Below, in pieces: positions 50,383-60,443 of a stretch of 64,000 nucleotides of DNA (its first letter is position 1; each line of letters starts with the position of its first letter). Source of the DNA: Nitrospirota bacterium. GTDB taxonomy: Bacteria; UBA2233. The DNA lies in the NCBI GenBank assembly GCA_011620345.1, contig WOZJ01000057.1, positions 1 to 64,000 of the forward strand, given 5' to 3'. The notes under the pieces are model-generated. The model was not told where the DNA came from. It made no database searches and saw only the letters and a program-made list of their open reading frames with translations. The position numbers and the translations under genes are program-made.

Positions 50383-51076
50383 GATAAAACATTCAGAGTT
50401 CGCTTTGCAACTCAAGGCCGCGGCCAACGCGCTGAACAAGCGCTACGATAGACTTTTTGTGTGGGCTAGGATGCATAGGATGGAAAACGCGAAGACTCAA
50501 AAAGAACAAAAAAGCCTAGCCCTGGAAGATTTGAGGGCCAACGAGCTTGGCGCTTGTACCCGCTGCGATTTGTGCAGGGCTCGCAGCCATATCGTGTTCG
50601 GAGAGGGGAACCCGAATGCCGACCTAATGCTGATCGGAGAAGCGCCGGGTAAGGATGAAGACAGGCAAGGAAGGCCATTCGTTGGCAGGGCGGGACAGCT
50701 TTTGGCAAGGCTTCTTGAGGAGGCCGGGTTTACCCGCGAGCAGGTATACATTGCAAACGTGATCAAGTGCCGTCCGCCGGAGAACCGCACTCCCGAGCCC
50801 GAGGAGGTCTCGACGTGCAAGCCGTTTTTGTTGCAGCAGGTTCGAATTATTGACCCGAAAGTCCTCGTGCTGTTAGGATCCGTCGCGACCAAGGCATTTT
50901 TCGGGTTCGAAAAGACCATTTCAAGAATGCGCGGCCAAGAGCTTGCGCATGAAGGGCGCGTCACGATCCCAACCTACCATCCCGCGTTTGCGCTCCGAAA
51001 CCCTCCTAGCGTGGAAACGGTCCGTCACGACATCTTTTTAGCATGCGAATTCCTAAAGAAGGAACTGAACGCATGA
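50381..51076 (+). CDS. Type 4 uracil-DNA glycosylase
   Basis: Family 4 (Fe-S) uracil-DNA glycosylase, which excises uracil from DNA. 231 residues. The first cluster Cys are in LGACTRCDLC, the active-site block is LIGEAPGKDEDRQGRPFVGR, then NVIKCRPPENRTPEP with the third Cys, and a fourth in STCKPFL. The C-terminal HPAFALRNP is the second catalytic motif. The first 40 residues or so are not found in short homologues, so translation may start later, for example at ATG 50471. It overlaps nfeD by 4 bases (ATGA). Confidence 0.92.
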   Translation: MIKHSEFALQLKAAANALNKRYDRLFVWARMHRMENAKTQKEQKSLALEDLRANELGACTRCDLCRARSHIVFGEGNPNADLMLIGEAPGKDEDRQGRPFVGRAGQLLARLLEEAGFTREQVYIANVIKCRPPENRTPEPEEVSTCKPFLLQQVRIIDPKVLVLLGSVATKAFFGFEKTISRMRGQELAHEGRVTIPTYHPAFALRNPPSVETVRHDIFLACEFLKKELNA

Positions 51077-52392
51077 GAAGGCGAGGGCATTCCCTGGCCT
51101 TTGTGTTGTTTTTTGGGTTTTTCCTGTTGGCCTCGGGTCCTCTTTTTGGAGAAACGCTCATCCTTAAGGCCAAGCTCGAGGGCGTGGTTAACCCCGTCAT
51201 GGCCGAATACATCCTAGATAGCCTCGAAGAGGCCGAAAAGCAGGGTGCGGAACTCCTTTTGATCGAGATGGATACCCCAGGAGGGCTAGATAGCTCGATG
51301 CGCAGGATTATCCGTGGCATCGAAGACTCAGACCTCCCTGTAGCCGTGTATGTCGCCCCCCCAGGGGCGAGGGCCGCCTCGGCAGGGTGCATCATCGCGA
51401 TTGCCTCCCATGTTCTTGCGATGGCTCCCAGCACAAATTTGGGGGCGGCGCATCCCGTTTCGCTAGGCCAGGAATTGAAAGAAGACGATCCCATGACAAA
51501 AAAGGTCGTCAACGACATGGTCGCCTACGCGACGGGGCTGGCCAAAAGGCACAACCGGAATGCCGAGTGGGTAGAAAAGGCAATCAGGCAGGCCGCTTCG
51601 ATCGACGCCGAAACCGCACTAAGGCTGAACGTGTGCGATCTAATGGCGGAAAACGCCAAAGAGCTGATCGAAAAGCTTGATGGCCGCTCCGTAGAGGTCA
51701 AGGGAAAAGCTAGAACGCTAAAGACCCTCGGTTCAAGCGTTCAGGACTTTGAGATGAGCCTAAGGCAACGTTTCTTGCTTGTCTTAAGCAACCCCAACGT
51801 CGCCTACATCCTGCTCATGTTCGGGGTTTACGGCATATTGTTCGAGCTAGCCTCGCCCGGCGCCGTCTTTCCCGGGGTGGTTGGCGTCATATGCCTGGTG
51901 TTAGGGTTTTTCGGCCTCGAGATGTTGCCCATCAGCTACGCCGGCCTAGCGCTCATCGGCCTTGGAGTCTTGCTCATGCTGCTCGAGGTCAAGGTAACGA
52001 GTTACGGGTTGTTAAGCATAGGAGGGGTTGGTTCGATGCTCCTTGGTTCGCTCATGCTGTTCAAGAGCGAGGCCGAGTACTTGCGCGTCTCGCTCAGCGT
52101 CCTTCTGCCCGTAATCTTCACGACCGCGGTATTCGTGGCCTTCGTCGTCTGGCTTGTTGCTCGCGCGCACATAAAAAAGCCCGTTACGGGGGCGCAAGGG
52201 ATCGTCGGGATGAAAGGCAAGGTGATCCTCCCCCTAGGTTCGGACAACCAAGGCCGGGTGCTCGTGCACGGCGAGATCTGGTCGACGAAGAGCGACATCG
52301 GCGACCTCAAGCCGGGCGAAGAGGTGGTCGTTACCGGCATCGAAGGGCTTTTGCTCGAGGTAAAACCTCTCCAAGAGAAAAACGAACCCTAA
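51073..52392 (+). CDS. NfeD-family membrane serine protease (long form)
   Basis: 439 residues. A signal peptide is followed by a ClpP/crotonase-like protease domain (about 20-220) with [18 protein letters not shown] and the catalytic Ser in [33 protein letters not shown] is the next family block. Then come about four to five transmembrane helices (roughly 235-370) and a C-terminal OB fold (about 375-439). The long NfeD proteins cleave stomatin-family partners, and the next gene is a slipin, 11 bases on, so they form the known NfeD-slipin pair. Start chosen at the ATGA overlap with udg. Confidence 0.93.
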   Translation: MRRRGHSLAFVLFFGFFLLASGPLFGETLILKAKLEGVVNPVMAEYILDSLEEAEKQGAELLLIEMDTPGGLDSSMRRIIRGIEDSDLPVAVYVAPPGARAASAGCIIAIASHVLAMAPSTNLGAAHPVSLGQELKEDDPMTKKVVNDMVAYATGLAKRHNRNAEWVEKAIRQAASIDAETALRLNVCDLMAENAKELIEKLDGRSVEVKGKARTLKTLGSSVQDFEMSLRQRFLLVLSNPNVAYILLMFGVYGILFELASPGAVFPGVVGVICLVLGFFGLEMLPISYAGLALIGLGVLLMLLEVKVTSYGLLSIGGVGSMLLGSLMLFKSEAEYLRVSLSVLLPVIFTTAVFVAFVVWLVARAHIKKPVTGAQGIVGMKGKVILPLGSDNQGRVLVHGEIWSTKSDIGDLKPGEEVVVTGIEGLLLEVKPLQEKNEP

Positions 52393-52403
52393 GGAGTCCA
52401 GCC

Positions 52404-53177
52404 ATGTACCAGCCGTTACTTGTGCCTGCTTTGATCGTTGCGGCGCTGGTCGTGTTCTTCTTAATGAACGCGATCCGGATTTTGGCCGAGTACGAAAGGG
52501 GCGTAATTTTTAGGCTCGGGCGTTACGTAGCCACCAAAGGGCCTGGGTTGATCCTGCTGATCCCCGTTGTAGACCGGATGGTCCGCGTAGACCTGCGCGT
52601 CTTGACGATGGACGTCCCCTCTCAGGATGTCATTACCAAGGACAACGTCACCGTAAAGGTCAACGCAGTCATCTACTTCCGGGTCATGATCCCTGAAAAG
52701 GCGATCATCGAGGTGGAGAATTATCTTTACGCCACCAGCCAGCTTGCCCAGACAACGCTACGGAGCGTTTGCGGTGAGGCCGAGTTAGACGAACTCTTGG
52801 GTAAAAGAGAGAAGCTCAACATCCGTATCCAGGAGATATTGGATGCGCACACCGACCCTTGGGGCATCAAGGTGAGCAACGTCGAGATTAAGTACATCGA
52901 CCTTCCCCAAGAGATGCAGCGCATGATGGCAAGGCAGGCCGAGGCTGAGCGCGAAAAGCGGGCCAAGGTCATCCATGCCGAGGGCGAATACCTGGCCGCC
53001 GAGCGCCTGACAGGAGCGGCGAAGATCATCGCCACGACCCCGTCTGCGCTCCAGCTGCGTTTTCTTCAAACGGTCACGGAGGTCGCTTCGGAAAAGACCT
53101 CCGTCATTGTCCTTCCTATCCCCCTTGAGCTGTTTCGGGGGTTTATGACGCAGGGAAATGGAGAAACTTCGGCTTAG
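52404..53177 (+). CDS. SPFH-domain slipin (stomatin/prohibitin family)
   Basis: 257 residues from the ATG at 52404, 7 bases after AAGGAG. One N-terminal membrane helix (about 5-25) is followed by the SPFH domain: [37 protein letters not shown], and a coiled coil with [20 protein letters not shown]. The C-terminus is [11 protein letters not shown], typical of eoslipins. It probably forms ring-like oligomers in the inner membrane and is a substrate or partner of the NfeD protease before it. Its last 20 bases overlap queA. Confidence 0.94.
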   Translation: MYQPLLVPALIVAALVVFFLMNAIRILAEYERGVIFRLGRYVATKGPGLILLIPVVDRMVRVDLRVLTMDVPSQDVITKDNVTVKVNAVIYFRVMIPEKAIIEVENYLYATSQLAQTTLRSVCGEAELDELLGKREKLNIRIQEILDAHTDPWGIKVSNVEIKYIDLPQEMQRMMARQAEAEREKRAKVIHAEGEYLAAERLTGAAKIIATTPSALQLRFLQTVTEVASEKTSVIVLPIPLELFRGFMTQGNGETSA

Positions 53178-54237
53178 CTCGCTCGAATTCGGGCTGCCCG
53201 AAGAGCTGATCGCGCTGGAGCCCGCGAACCCAAGGGATGCGTGCAGGCTCTTGGTGCTAGAGCGTGCATCGGGACGTCTTCATCATGCGACGTTCCGGGA
53301 CATCGAGCATTTTCTTCGGCCTACGGACGTGCTGGTCGTGAACGCCTCCATGGTGACCCCCTGTCGATTCTGGGCAAGCGCAAAAACAGGCAAGACGTTC
53401 GAAATTCTTGTTTTGGAGGAGGCCGGTCCGTCGTTCTTGGTCAGGGCGCTGCTCAACCCGGCCCGTAAGGTCAAGCTAGGCGAGCCTTTGAAGCTTGACT
53501 CCAACGTAGGGTTTACCCCGAAGGCCTCGCTTGGCGGTGGGATGTTCGAGGGCATATTCGAGGGTGCCTTAGGGCTTCTGGACTGGCGTAGCGTCGCGCA
53601 AGGCTTTGGAGTCGTGCCACTGCCGCCATACATCGCCCGCAGGCTGGAGAAAGAAAGGCTCTCAAAAACAGAGGTATGGCTTAAGGCCTACAACCCCGTG
53701 TACGCACAAACCCCTGGGTCCATAGCCGCGCCTACGGCCGGTCTTCACTTCACACCCGAGCTCCTTGAGGCGCTTTCAAAAAAAGGCGTGGAGGTGTGCA
53801 AAATCGTTCTTAATGTAGGGCTTGGCACGTTCAAGCCGTTAAAACAGGAGTGGGTCGAGGAAAACCGACTTGAGCCCGAGGCGTTCCGCGTCGAAGGGGC
53901 CACGCTGAAAGCCCTTGCCCAAGCCAAGCGCCAAGGCCGCAGGGTCGTTGCCGTGGGAACGACGGTCGTAAGGACGCTCGAGTCGGTCGCCGCCTTCTTG
54001 TTTGACGAGGATTTCCAAGAAAGGGGGGCGAGCGGTTATACCGACAGGTTTCTCAGGCCTGGTTACCGCTTTCAAGCGGTGGATGCGCTTATCACCAACT
54101 TTCATCTCCCGAAATCAAGCCTCTTGGCGCTTGTTGGAGCCTTCGGCGGGCTTGAGCGCATCCTCGATGCCTACAAGGAGGCCATCTTCAAGGGGTACCG
54201 CTTCTACAGCTTCGGCGATGCCATGCTGGTTGTGTAG
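53158..54237 (+). CDS. queA: S-adenosylmethionine:tRNA ribosyltransferase-isomerase
   Basis: Adds the ribosyl part of SAM to preQ1-tRNA to make epoxyqueuosine. 359 residues. The start [20 protein letters not shown] corresponds to the family LSDFDYDLPEELIAQ-P. Other blocks are [54 protein letters not shown] and [19 protein letters not shown]. It starts 20 bases inside the slipin gene and is followed by tgt after 2 bases, so both preQ1-tRNA steps are in one transcript. preQ1 synthesis genes are not in the window. Confidence 0.97.
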   Translation: MEKLRLSSLEFGLPEELIALEPANPRDACRLLVLERASGRLHHATFRDIEHFLRPTDVLVVNASMVTPCRFWASAKTGKTFEILVLEEAGPSFLVRALLNPARKVKLGEPLKLDSNVGFTPKASLGGGMFEGIFEGALGLLDWRSVAQGFGVVPLPPYIARRLEKERLSKTEVWLKAYNPVYAQTPGSIAAPTAGLHFTPELLEALSKKGVEVCKIVLNVGLGTFKPLKQEWVEENRLEPEAFRVEGATLKALAQAKRQGRRVVAVGTTVVRTLESVAAFLFDEDFQERGASGYTDRFLRPGYRFQAVDALITNFHLPKSSLLALVGAFGGLERILDAYKEAIFKGYRFYSFGDAMLVV

Positions 54238-54239
54238 GG

Positions 54240-55373
54240 ATGAACGGCGCTCTTTCGTTTCGTATCGTCGCCAACGATCATGGCACGCAAGCTCGGCTAG
54301 GCGTTTTGATGGGGCGCTTCGGGGCGGTCGCCACGCCTGCGTTCATGCCCGTCGGTACCCACGGGGCGGTGCGGGCGCTCCTGGCAGAGGACCTCGAAAA
54401 GCTTGGCTTTGGGATGATTCTGGCCAACGCCTTGCATGTGTACCTAAGGCCTGGCGTGGAGCTAGTTGAGCGCTTCGGCGGGCTCAAGCGCTTTATGGGC
54501 TATCAAGGGGGAATTTTGACCGACTCGGGCGGATACCAGGTGTTTTCTTTGAGCCCATTCGTGAAGGTTTTCGACGACGGCGTGCTTTTCCGGTCTCCGC
54601 TGGACGGGGCGATGCATCGGCTTTCCCCAAAAGACGTCGTTGTAATCCAAGAAAAGATTGGAAGTGATATCCACATGCCGCTCGATCAGCCTGTCGGCTA
54701 TCCGGCCTCCGAGGCTCAAACAAAGGCGGCATTAGGCCGCACGCTGGACTGGCTCAAGGCCTCACTTAAGGCCAAGAACCCGGAACGGGGGGCGTTGTTC
54801 GGTATTGTCCAGGGGGGCGTCTTCCCGGAACTCAGGGTTCGGGCTTCCATAGAGGCCAGCGAACTTCCTGTTGCCGGGTTTGCTCTCGGCGGATTTTCTC
54901 TTGGAGAGCCGAAGAACTTAATGTGGGAGCTCGCCTCGCGAACGATCGAAAGCTTGGATCCGGCCAGGCCCCGCTACCTTATGGGCGTTGGGACCCCCGC
55001 CGACCTGCTCGAAGGGGTGCGGCTTGGGGTGGACATGTTCGATTGTATCCTTCCTACCAGGCTGGCGAGGCACGGGCAACTCTACACCTCCAAGGGTTCC
55101 GTTCGCTTAAAGAACGCCCTCTCTCGAAGCAATGAAGAGCCGATAGACCCCTTATGCGATTGCTACGCATGCAAGACGTTTTCGCTCGGATACCTTGCTC
55201 ATCTGTACCGCATCGGGGACCCATCGGTCCTTCGGCTTAACACGCTACACAATTTGCGCTACTATGGTAAACTCCTTGAGGAAGCGAGACATGCGATCGG
55301 CTCAGGGAGGTATGACCAGTGGGTTGCAGCGAAACTTTCGCGGTTGAGTTCTGAAAGGGAGGGAAATGGCTAG
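54240..55373 (+). CDS. tgt: tRNA-guanine transglycosylase
   Basis: Exchanges guanine-34 for preQ1 in tRNAs with GUN anticodons. 377 residues. The general-acid Asp is in GILTDSGGYQVFSL; the nucleophile Asp in VDMFDCILPTRLARHGQL. The zinc site is CDCYACKTFS ... His in RLNTLHNLRYY. GEPKNLMWELA and PRYLMGVGTP are further conserved parts. It overlaps yajC by 8 bases. Confidence 0.97.
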   Translation: MNGALSFRIVANDHGTQARLGVLMGRFGAVATPAFMPVGTHGAVRALLAEDLEKLGFGMILANALHVYLRPGVELVERFGGLKRFMGYQGGILTDSGGYQVFSLSPFVKVFDDGVLFRSPLDGAMHRLSPKDVVVIQEKIGSDIHMPLDQPVGYPASEAQTKAALGRTLDWLKASLKAKNPERGALFGIVQGGVFPELRVRASIEASELPVAGFALGGFSLGEPKNLMWELASRTIESLDPARPRYLMGVGTPADLLEGVRLGVDMFDCILPTRLARHGQLYTSKGSVRLKNALSRSNEEPIDPLCDCYACKTFSLGYLAHLYRIGDPSVLRLNTLHNLRYYGKLLEEARHAIGSGRYDQWVAAKLSRLSSEREGNG

Positions 55374-55707
55374 CATTGCGTTTGCCCAGCAAGGCGGGGT
55401 ACCTGCGGGAATCGGGAGTCTTTTAGGGCCGTTGGTGCCGATTCTTTTATTGTTCCTCATCTTCTACGTGCTGCTTATTCGCCCCCAGCAAAAAAAGGTG
55501 CGCGAGCTTCAGGTGATGCTCCAGGGCCTAAAACGGGACGACGTTGTCCTGACGAGTGGGGGCTTGCTAGGCAAAATCATCGGCCTTACGGATCAGTATG
55601 TCACGCTAGAAATCGCCGAGAAGGTTCGGGTGAAGGTGGCAAGAAACGCGATTGCCCGCGTTGTTGAGGAGCCATTCAAAGGGCTCCAGGGCCCGAGCCC
55701 CTCTTAG
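55366..55707 (+). CDS. yajC: Preprotein translocase subunit YajC
   Basis: Small accessory membrane subunit of the SecDF complex, 113 residues. An N-terminal hydrophobic segment (about 20-42) is followed by YVLLIRPQQKKVRELQVMLQ and GDDVVLTSGG-like LKRDDVVLTSGGLLGKIIGL, the usual soluble domain. It overlaps tgt and precedes secD by 15 bases, the standard queA-tgt-yajC-secD-secF order. Confidence 0.95.
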   Translation: MASIAFAQQGGVPAGIGSLLGPLVPILLLFLIFYVLLIRPQQKKVRELQVMLQGLKRDDVVLTSGGLLGKIIGLTDQYVTLEIAEKVRVKVARNAIARVVEEPFKGLQGPSPS

Positions 55708-55722
55708 GGGGCACAAAAGACC

Positions 55723-57273
55723 ATGGGTCTTCGGACAAAGGCCGGCATCGCCGTCGCTGTGCTTACGATAGGGATTCTTTTGCTTTTGCCCACGCTCCTT
55801 TCTCCCTGGGTCAAAAATTGGCCCGAACCCATCCAAAGGCGCATGCTCAAGCTTGGCCTTGACCTCAAAGGAGGCATCCACCTTGTGTTTGAAATTGACA
55901 AGGCCAAGCATGAAGAGACGCTTGCATACCGGCTTCTTGCCCAGCTAAAGTCTGCCGTCCGTGAGGGTGGGCACGACTTTTTGGATGCCCAAGTCCACGA
56001 AGGCACGATTCGCATGACCCTGCTGGATGATCAGACGGCAAACGATGTGACAGCCAAGCTTCTTGGCCAGTTTCCAGAGCTTCGGCTGCTGGAAACCCGC
56101 CGTAACGAGCTTGTCTTGAAAATGAACGACGCCTACGTGGAGCGGATGCTCAAAGAGGCGTCCGGAAGGGCGGTGGAGATCATTCGGAACCGGGTGGACC
56201 AGTTTGGCGTGGCCGAGCCCGACGTGCGCCAAGAGGCCAGCGGACGCATCCTGGTGCAGCTCCCTGGGCTAGAGGACCCGAGCAGGGCAATCGCTCTGAT
56301 CGGAAGAACGGCTCTTCTCGAGTTTCGGCTTGCCGCAGACGAAGTCTCTCCGGAAGAGGCCCAGAGCCTTCCAGAGTATCAGGTGATGTACGAGGTTCGC
56401 GATGGGGAGCGGGTGCCCTACGTCCTTGAGCGCCAGCCCCTGCTTACGGGCGATATGCTCAAAGACGCGACTGTAGGGTTTGACCAAACGGGTGTGCCCG
56501 TGGTCAACATTGCCTTCAACGCCCAAGGCGCCCGCATTTTTGCCGAAGTAACGGCGGCCAACGTAGAAAAAAGGCTTGCCATCGTGCTCGACAACGCCAT
56601 CTATTCCGCCCCTGTGATCCGCGAACCGATTCGTGGGGGAAGGGCGCAAATCTCCGGCAGCTTTACTACAAAAGATGCGCACGATTTGGCGATTGTGCTC
56701 AGGGCGGGCGCGTTGCCAGCGCCCGTGAAGCTTATCGAACAGACGTCCGTAGGCCCGTCCTTGGGCAAAGAGGCGATCCTTCGGGGCGCTCTCTCGCTCG
56801 CCGTAGGGTTCTTCCTAGTGGTCGCCTTCATGGCGGGCTACTACAGAAGATCAGGCCTGATCGCCGACCTTTGCGTGCTCTCCAACATCGTGCTCGTGCT
56901 CTCGGCCCTGGCGCTTTTTGGGGCTACGCTCACGTTGCCCGGCATCGCGGGGATTGTGCTCACGGTCGGCATGGCCGTAGACGCCAACGTGCTTATCATC
57001 GAGCGTATCCGAGAAGAACTCCGGGGCGGCCTGCCTCTGGCCAAGAGCATCGAAGAGGGGTTCCGAAGGGCCTTTTTGACGATTATCGATACGCACGTCA
57101 CAACGCTCGTCTCGGCCGTTATTCTCTATTTCATGGGAACGGGCCCAATCAAGGGGTTTGCCGTAACGCTCTTCATCGGGTTGGCCGCGAGCCTCTTTAC
57201 GGCCGTATTCATGGCAAAGCTTATAATGGATAGCCTCTTGGCGCGCAGAAAAGACGCCTGGCTCTCGTTTTAG
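55723..57273 (+). CDS. secD: Protein translocase subunit SecD
   Basis: 516 residues. One N-terminal transmembrane helix, then the large periplasmic P1 domain with KLGLDLKGGIHLVFEID at its front and RVDQFGVAEPDVRQEASG, followed by five more helices. TVGMAVDANVLIIERIREEL is the conserved block in helix 4, with the Asp that senses protons. With SecF it uses the proton gradient to pull secreted proteins into the periplasm. Neighbours yajC and secF complete the complex. Confidence 0.97.
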   Translation: MGLRTKAGIAVAVLTIGILLLLPTLLSPWVKNWPEPIQRRMLKLGLDLKGGIHLVFEIDKAKHEETLAYRLLAQLKSAVREGGHDFLDAQVHEGTIRMTLLDDQTANDVTAKLLGQFPELRLLETRRNELVLKMNDAYVERMLKEASGRAVEIIRNRVDQFGVAEPDVRQEASGRILVQLPGLEDPSRAIALIGRTALLEFRLAADEVSPEEAQSLPEYQVMYEVRDGERVPYVLERQPLLTGDMLKDATVGFDQTGVPVVNIAFNAQGARIFAEVTAANVEKRLAIVLDNAIYSAPVIREPIRGGRAQISGSFTTKDAHDLAIVLRAGALPAPVKLIEQTSVGPSLGKEAILRGALSLAVGFFLVVAFMAGYYRRSGLIADLCVLSNIVLVLSALALFGATLTLPGIAGIVLTVGMAVDANVLIIERIREELRGGLPLAKSIEEGFRRAFLTIIDTHVTTLVSAVILYFMGTGPIKGFAVTLFIGLAASLFTAVFMAKLIMDSLLARRKDAWLSF

Positions 57274-57288
57274 GTTTAGGAAAGGGGC

Positions 57289-58212
57289 ATGGAAGCCAAA
57301 CGTTTCTCTTTTAGGCATTTGATCCCTAGCGATACACGAATCGACTTCGTTGGGAGTCGCTTTCTCTGGGTTGCGCTCTCCTTTGCCTTGGTGCTCGCAA
57401 GCATCCTGCTTGTCTTCTTAAGGGGGATTCCGCTGGGAGTCGATTTCCAAGGCGGCACCCTAGTAGAGGTGCGCTTCCAAGGAGAAAAGGTGACCCCTTC
57501 GGCCGTAAGGGGGGTGTTTGCTCCGCTTGCAGGGGGTGACGTGCTGGTCCAGCCGCTTGGCGGGGCCGAAGGCGGCGGCTACCTTGTAAGGACAGGCCCT
57601 AGGGAAGACTTGGAGGGCTTTAACCAACGGCTGCATCAAGAGCTCAACGAGGCATTCGGCAAGAAGGTCGAGGTGTCTAGGGTTGAGATGGTCGGGCCCG
57701 CCATGAGCAAAGAGCTTCGAAGAAAGGGTTACATCGCCGTCTTGCTCACATGGGCGGCCATGCTCGTCTACATTGCCTTTCGGTTCGAGTTTGCCTACGG
57801 GCTTGGGGCCGTCATTGCCCTGATCCATGACACATCCATCTGCCTGGGAGCGATGGTGCTCGGACAAAGAGAATTCTCGCTCGTGACGCTCGCAGCCCTT
57901 TTGACCGTCATCGGCTACAGCGTCAACGATACAATCGTCGTCTGCGACAGGATCCGCGAGAACATTCCCAAGCTCGGCAAAAAGCTATCGCTGCCCGAGC
58001 TTGTGAACCTAAGCATCAACGAAACACTCTCACGAACGATCATTACCGCGTTGACCGTGTTCCTCGTTCTTGTAAGCCTGTTCGTGTTCGGGACCAGTCT
58101 GCTGCGCGACTTTGCGTTTGTGATGCTCGTTGGCGTTATTGTGGGGACCTATTCGAGCATCTACATCGCCACGCCTGTCGTCCTGCTTTTCAAGAGGCCC
58201 TCCAAGGGCTGA
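57289..58212 (+). CDS. secF: Protein translocase subunit SecF
   Basis: 307 residues. N-terminal helix, periplasmic domain starting GVDFQGGTLVEVRFQ, then five helices with VIGYSVNDTIVVCDRIREN (the counterpart of the SecD Asp block) and ETLSRTIITALTVFLVL. Homologous to SecD's C-terminal half. It ends 7 bases before the GTG of recJ. Confidence 0.97.
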   Translation: MEAKRFSFRHLIPSDTRIDFVGSRFLWVALSFALVLASILLVFLRGIPLGVDFQGGTLVEVRFQGEKVTPSAVRGVFAPLAGGDVLVQPLGGAEGGGYLVRTGPREDLEGFNQRLHQELNEAFGKKVEVSRVEMVGPAMSKELRRKGYIAVLLTWAAMLVYIAFRFEFAYGLGAVIALIHDTSICLGAMVLGQREFSLVTLAALLTVIGYSVNDTIVVCDRIRENIPKLGKKLSLPELVNLSINETLSRTIITALTVFLVLVSLFVFGTSLLRDFAFVMLVGVIVGTYSSIYIATPVVLLFKRPSKG

Positions 58213-58219
58213 TTGCGCC

Positions 58220-59944
58220 GTGTTTGGCTCCAAGACCTGGCTCTATCGCCCGCTCCCAAGCCCAGAAAAAACGCTTACACTGGCCAAAGATCTTCGTATT
58301 CACCCTCTTTTGGCGACGTTCCTGGTTCAGAGGGGGGTCTGCGACCCCTTAGAAGGGGAGCGTTTTTTAAACCCCACGTTAGACAGTATCCAAAGCCCTT
58401 GGATGTTCCGGGACATGGATGTTGCGACCAAGCGCGTCGTCAACGCCGTGTCCGCCAAAGAGCCGATCGGCGTGTTTGGCGATTACGATGTCGACGGGAT
58501 CTGCGCAACGGTCATCTTGTCCGATTATCTATCCAAACTAGGACTGAAAGTCTTCTATAAGAGCCCGGATCGGCAAAAGGAAGGCTACGGTCTGTCCATT
58601 GAAGGGCTCAAGAAGCTAAAAGGGCACGGGGCTAGGCTCGTGGTGGCCTGCGATTGTGGCTCGAGAGACCACAAGGCGTTGGAATACGCCAAAGAAGCTG
58701 GGCTCGAGGTGATCGTTCTTGACCACCACGAACCCCCCGATGCGCTTCCTCCGGCCTTTGCCTTGATTAACCCAAAGCGCAAAGACTGTCCTTCCGTGCA
58801 AAAAGGGCCATGTTCGGCCGCGGTAGTATTTTACTTTCTGATGGCCCTAGGCGAGTCGCTTGGGAACCCTTCCAATTTGCCCGGCCTAGACGGCTACCTT
58901 GAGCTCGTTGCGTTGGCAACGCTTGCTGACAGGGCCCCTTTGGTAATGGACAACCGCGTGTTCGTAAAACTTGGCCTCGAGCGGCTCATGAGCTCCGAAT
59001 GGATAGGCCTGGCAGAGCTAAAGCGGCTGGGGTTGGGGAACCCCTTTGCGCCCGTCTCCGAAAAGGATGCGAACTTTGTGTTGATTCCTCGGCTGAACGC
59101 GTCCGGGCGGATGGCTACGGCAAGGAATACGGTCAGGCTCCTTTTAAGCAGGAATCCCAAAGAAGCAAGGGAGCTCGCCGGCGAGATTGAGGCGATCAAT
59201 GCCGACAGAAGGCGATTGCAGAACGGTATCCTCGAAGAAGCGATGGAACAAGCACTTTTATGGGTCGAACAGGGAGCCCCCGCGATTGTTGTATCGGGCC
59301 GTGGCTGGCACCATGGAGTGGCGGGCATCGTGGCCGCGAAGCTGGCCGAGCGGTTCCATAGGCCGGCCATCGTGCTTGAGCGTCTCGAGGATGGAACTCT
59401 AAAGGGTTCCGGGCGCAGCGTTCCCGGTATTTCGTTGCTAGAGGGGCTTGAACATGCCAAGACCTACCTAGAGCGTTTCGGCGGCCACAAGTCTGCCTGC
59501 GGTGTTTCTCTCCATGAGCGTCAATTGCCATATTTTTTGAAAGCTTTTATGTCCGGCCTCGCTTCCAAGGCCAACGCCTCGGGTGGCGCCATGGTCCCCC
59601 TCTTGGTTGACGTGACCCTTAAACATGTCCCTTCAGAAGATGACTGGCTTGGGATTCTAGGTCCACTCTCCCCGTTCGGTGAGGCAAACCCCTACCCAAG
59701 GGTTCTCCTTCAAGCCGTATCTCTTGGCCAAACCAAGACAAGGAGTGGGCCCCTCGTCCTCACCCTAGAGGACGGCACGGAATTGGACCTGCAGGGCAAA
59801 TGGGGCGAAAACGACAAAATGGTCCATTTAGGAAACGCAGTTCTTGAAGCCCGGCTTGTCAGGAAAAGGCGGATTCGCCAAGTAGAATTTTTCCTCAAAG
59901 ATTTTCGACCCAGCCAAGAGGCTGAAGGCATCCCCCTGTCATAA
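58220..59944 (+). CDS. recJ: Single-stranded-DNA-specific exonuclease RecJ
   Basis: 5'-3' exonuclease for recombination and mismatch repair, 574 residues. The DHH phosphoesterase motifs are FGDYDVDGICATVIL, VACDCGSRDH and VIVLDHHEPP. The DHHA1 domain has GRGWHHGVAGIVAAKLAERF and GSGRSVPGISLLEGL, and GGHKSACGVSL carries the conserved His. A C-terminal OB fold follows with GILGPLSPFGEANPYP. The frame is open upstream inside secF; the GTG at 58220 just after the secF stop fits homologues best. Last gene of the udg-to-recJ run. Confidence 0.96.
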   Translation: MFGSKTWLYRPLPSPEKTLTLAKDLRIHPLLATFLVQRGVCDPLEGERFLNPTLDSIQSPWMFRDMDVATKRVVNAVSAKEPIGVFGDYDVDGICATVILSDYLSKLGLKVFYKSPDRQKEGYGLSIEGLKKLKGHGARLVVACDCGSRDHKALEYAKEAGLEVIVLDHHEPPDALPPAFALINPKRKDCPSVQKGPCSAAVVFYFLMALGESLGNPSNLPGLDGYLELVALATLADRAPLVMDNRVFVKLGLERLMSSEWIGLAELKRLGLGNPFAPVSEKDANFVLIPRLNASGRMATARNTVRLLLSRNPKEARELAGEIEAINADRRRLQNGILEEAMEQALLWVEQGAPAIVVSGRGWHHGVAGIVAAKLAERFHRPAIVLERLEDGTLKGSGRSVPGISLLEGLEHAKTYLERFGGHKSACGVSLHERQLPYFLKAFMSGLASKANASGGAMVPLLVDVTLKHVPSEDDWLGILGPLSPFGEANPYPRVLLQAVSLGQTKTRSGPLVLTLEDGTELDLQGKWGENDKMVHLGNAVLEARLVRKRRIRQVEFFLKDFRPSQEAEGIPLS

Positions 59945-60112
59945 CACCGGCAGGAACGCTCTCGTTTCATTCCATCGACCGTTCTTCTTTCGTTATTTTA
60001 GTTTGATTTCGATAGATGCATACGATGGTCCAAGCGGCCAGAGAAACGTTCACCAAAGATACACAAAGATAGAGCTGGAAACTCACAACCAGAAAAAGAT
60101 TCTGAGGATAGC

Positions 60113-60140
60113 TTGACATCTTCTTAACGGATGTTATACT
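60113..60140 (+). promoter_or_regulatory. Strong sigma-70 promoter for the HTH gene
   Basis: TTGACA at 60113-60118 and TATACT at 60135-60140 are 16 bases apart, with AT-rich DNA around. Transcription would begin about 50 bases before the GTG at 60199. It is the best consensus promoter I see in the window. The rest of the gap 59945-60198 holds nothing recognisable. Confidence 0.75.
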
Positions 60141-60198
60141 TCTTAGAAGAGAACAAAAAAGTATTTCTTCGTCAATTTTTTTTCAAGGAGGAAGAATT

Positions 60199-60405
60199 GT
60201 GGAAAAAGAACGGCCGACCAGGATAACCCGCAGGGAAAAGCTTCTTACAAGCAAGGAAGTTGCCGTGCGGCTTGGCATTAGCCCGGATACGGTAAACGAA
60301 TTCGCGAGGAAAAAAATCCTAAAAGGGTTTAAAAAGGGCCGTCAGTGGAGGTTCCGCATGCATGACGTAGCGCTTTTTGAAAAGACGTTCAAGAAAGTTG
60401 CTTAA
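60199..60405 (+). CDS. Excisionase/MerR-like helix-turn-helix protein
   Basis: A 68-residue DNA-binding protein. KLLTSKEVAVRLGISPDTVN is the helix-turn-helix, ending in GRQWRFRMHDVALFEKTF, the wing of the HTH_17 (excisionase, BldC-like) family. The GTG start has AAGGAGG upstream. There is no integrase or phage gene nearby, so it is more likely a small chromosomal regulator than a true excisionase. It is followed on the same strand by a DsbA-fold isomerase. Confidence 0.88.
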   Translation: MEKERPTRITRREKLLTSKEVAVRLGISPDTVNEFARKKILKGFKKGRQWRFRMHDVALFEKTFKKVA

Positions 60406-60443
60406 AGGTGCCGAGACGGTCGTTGAGTGACGAGGGGGTGGCC

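Noticed and set aside
60199..60405. Excisionase of a mobile element
   Set aside because: The HTH_17 fold is also used by ordinary regulators; I found no integrase, att repeats or cargo within the visible sequence.
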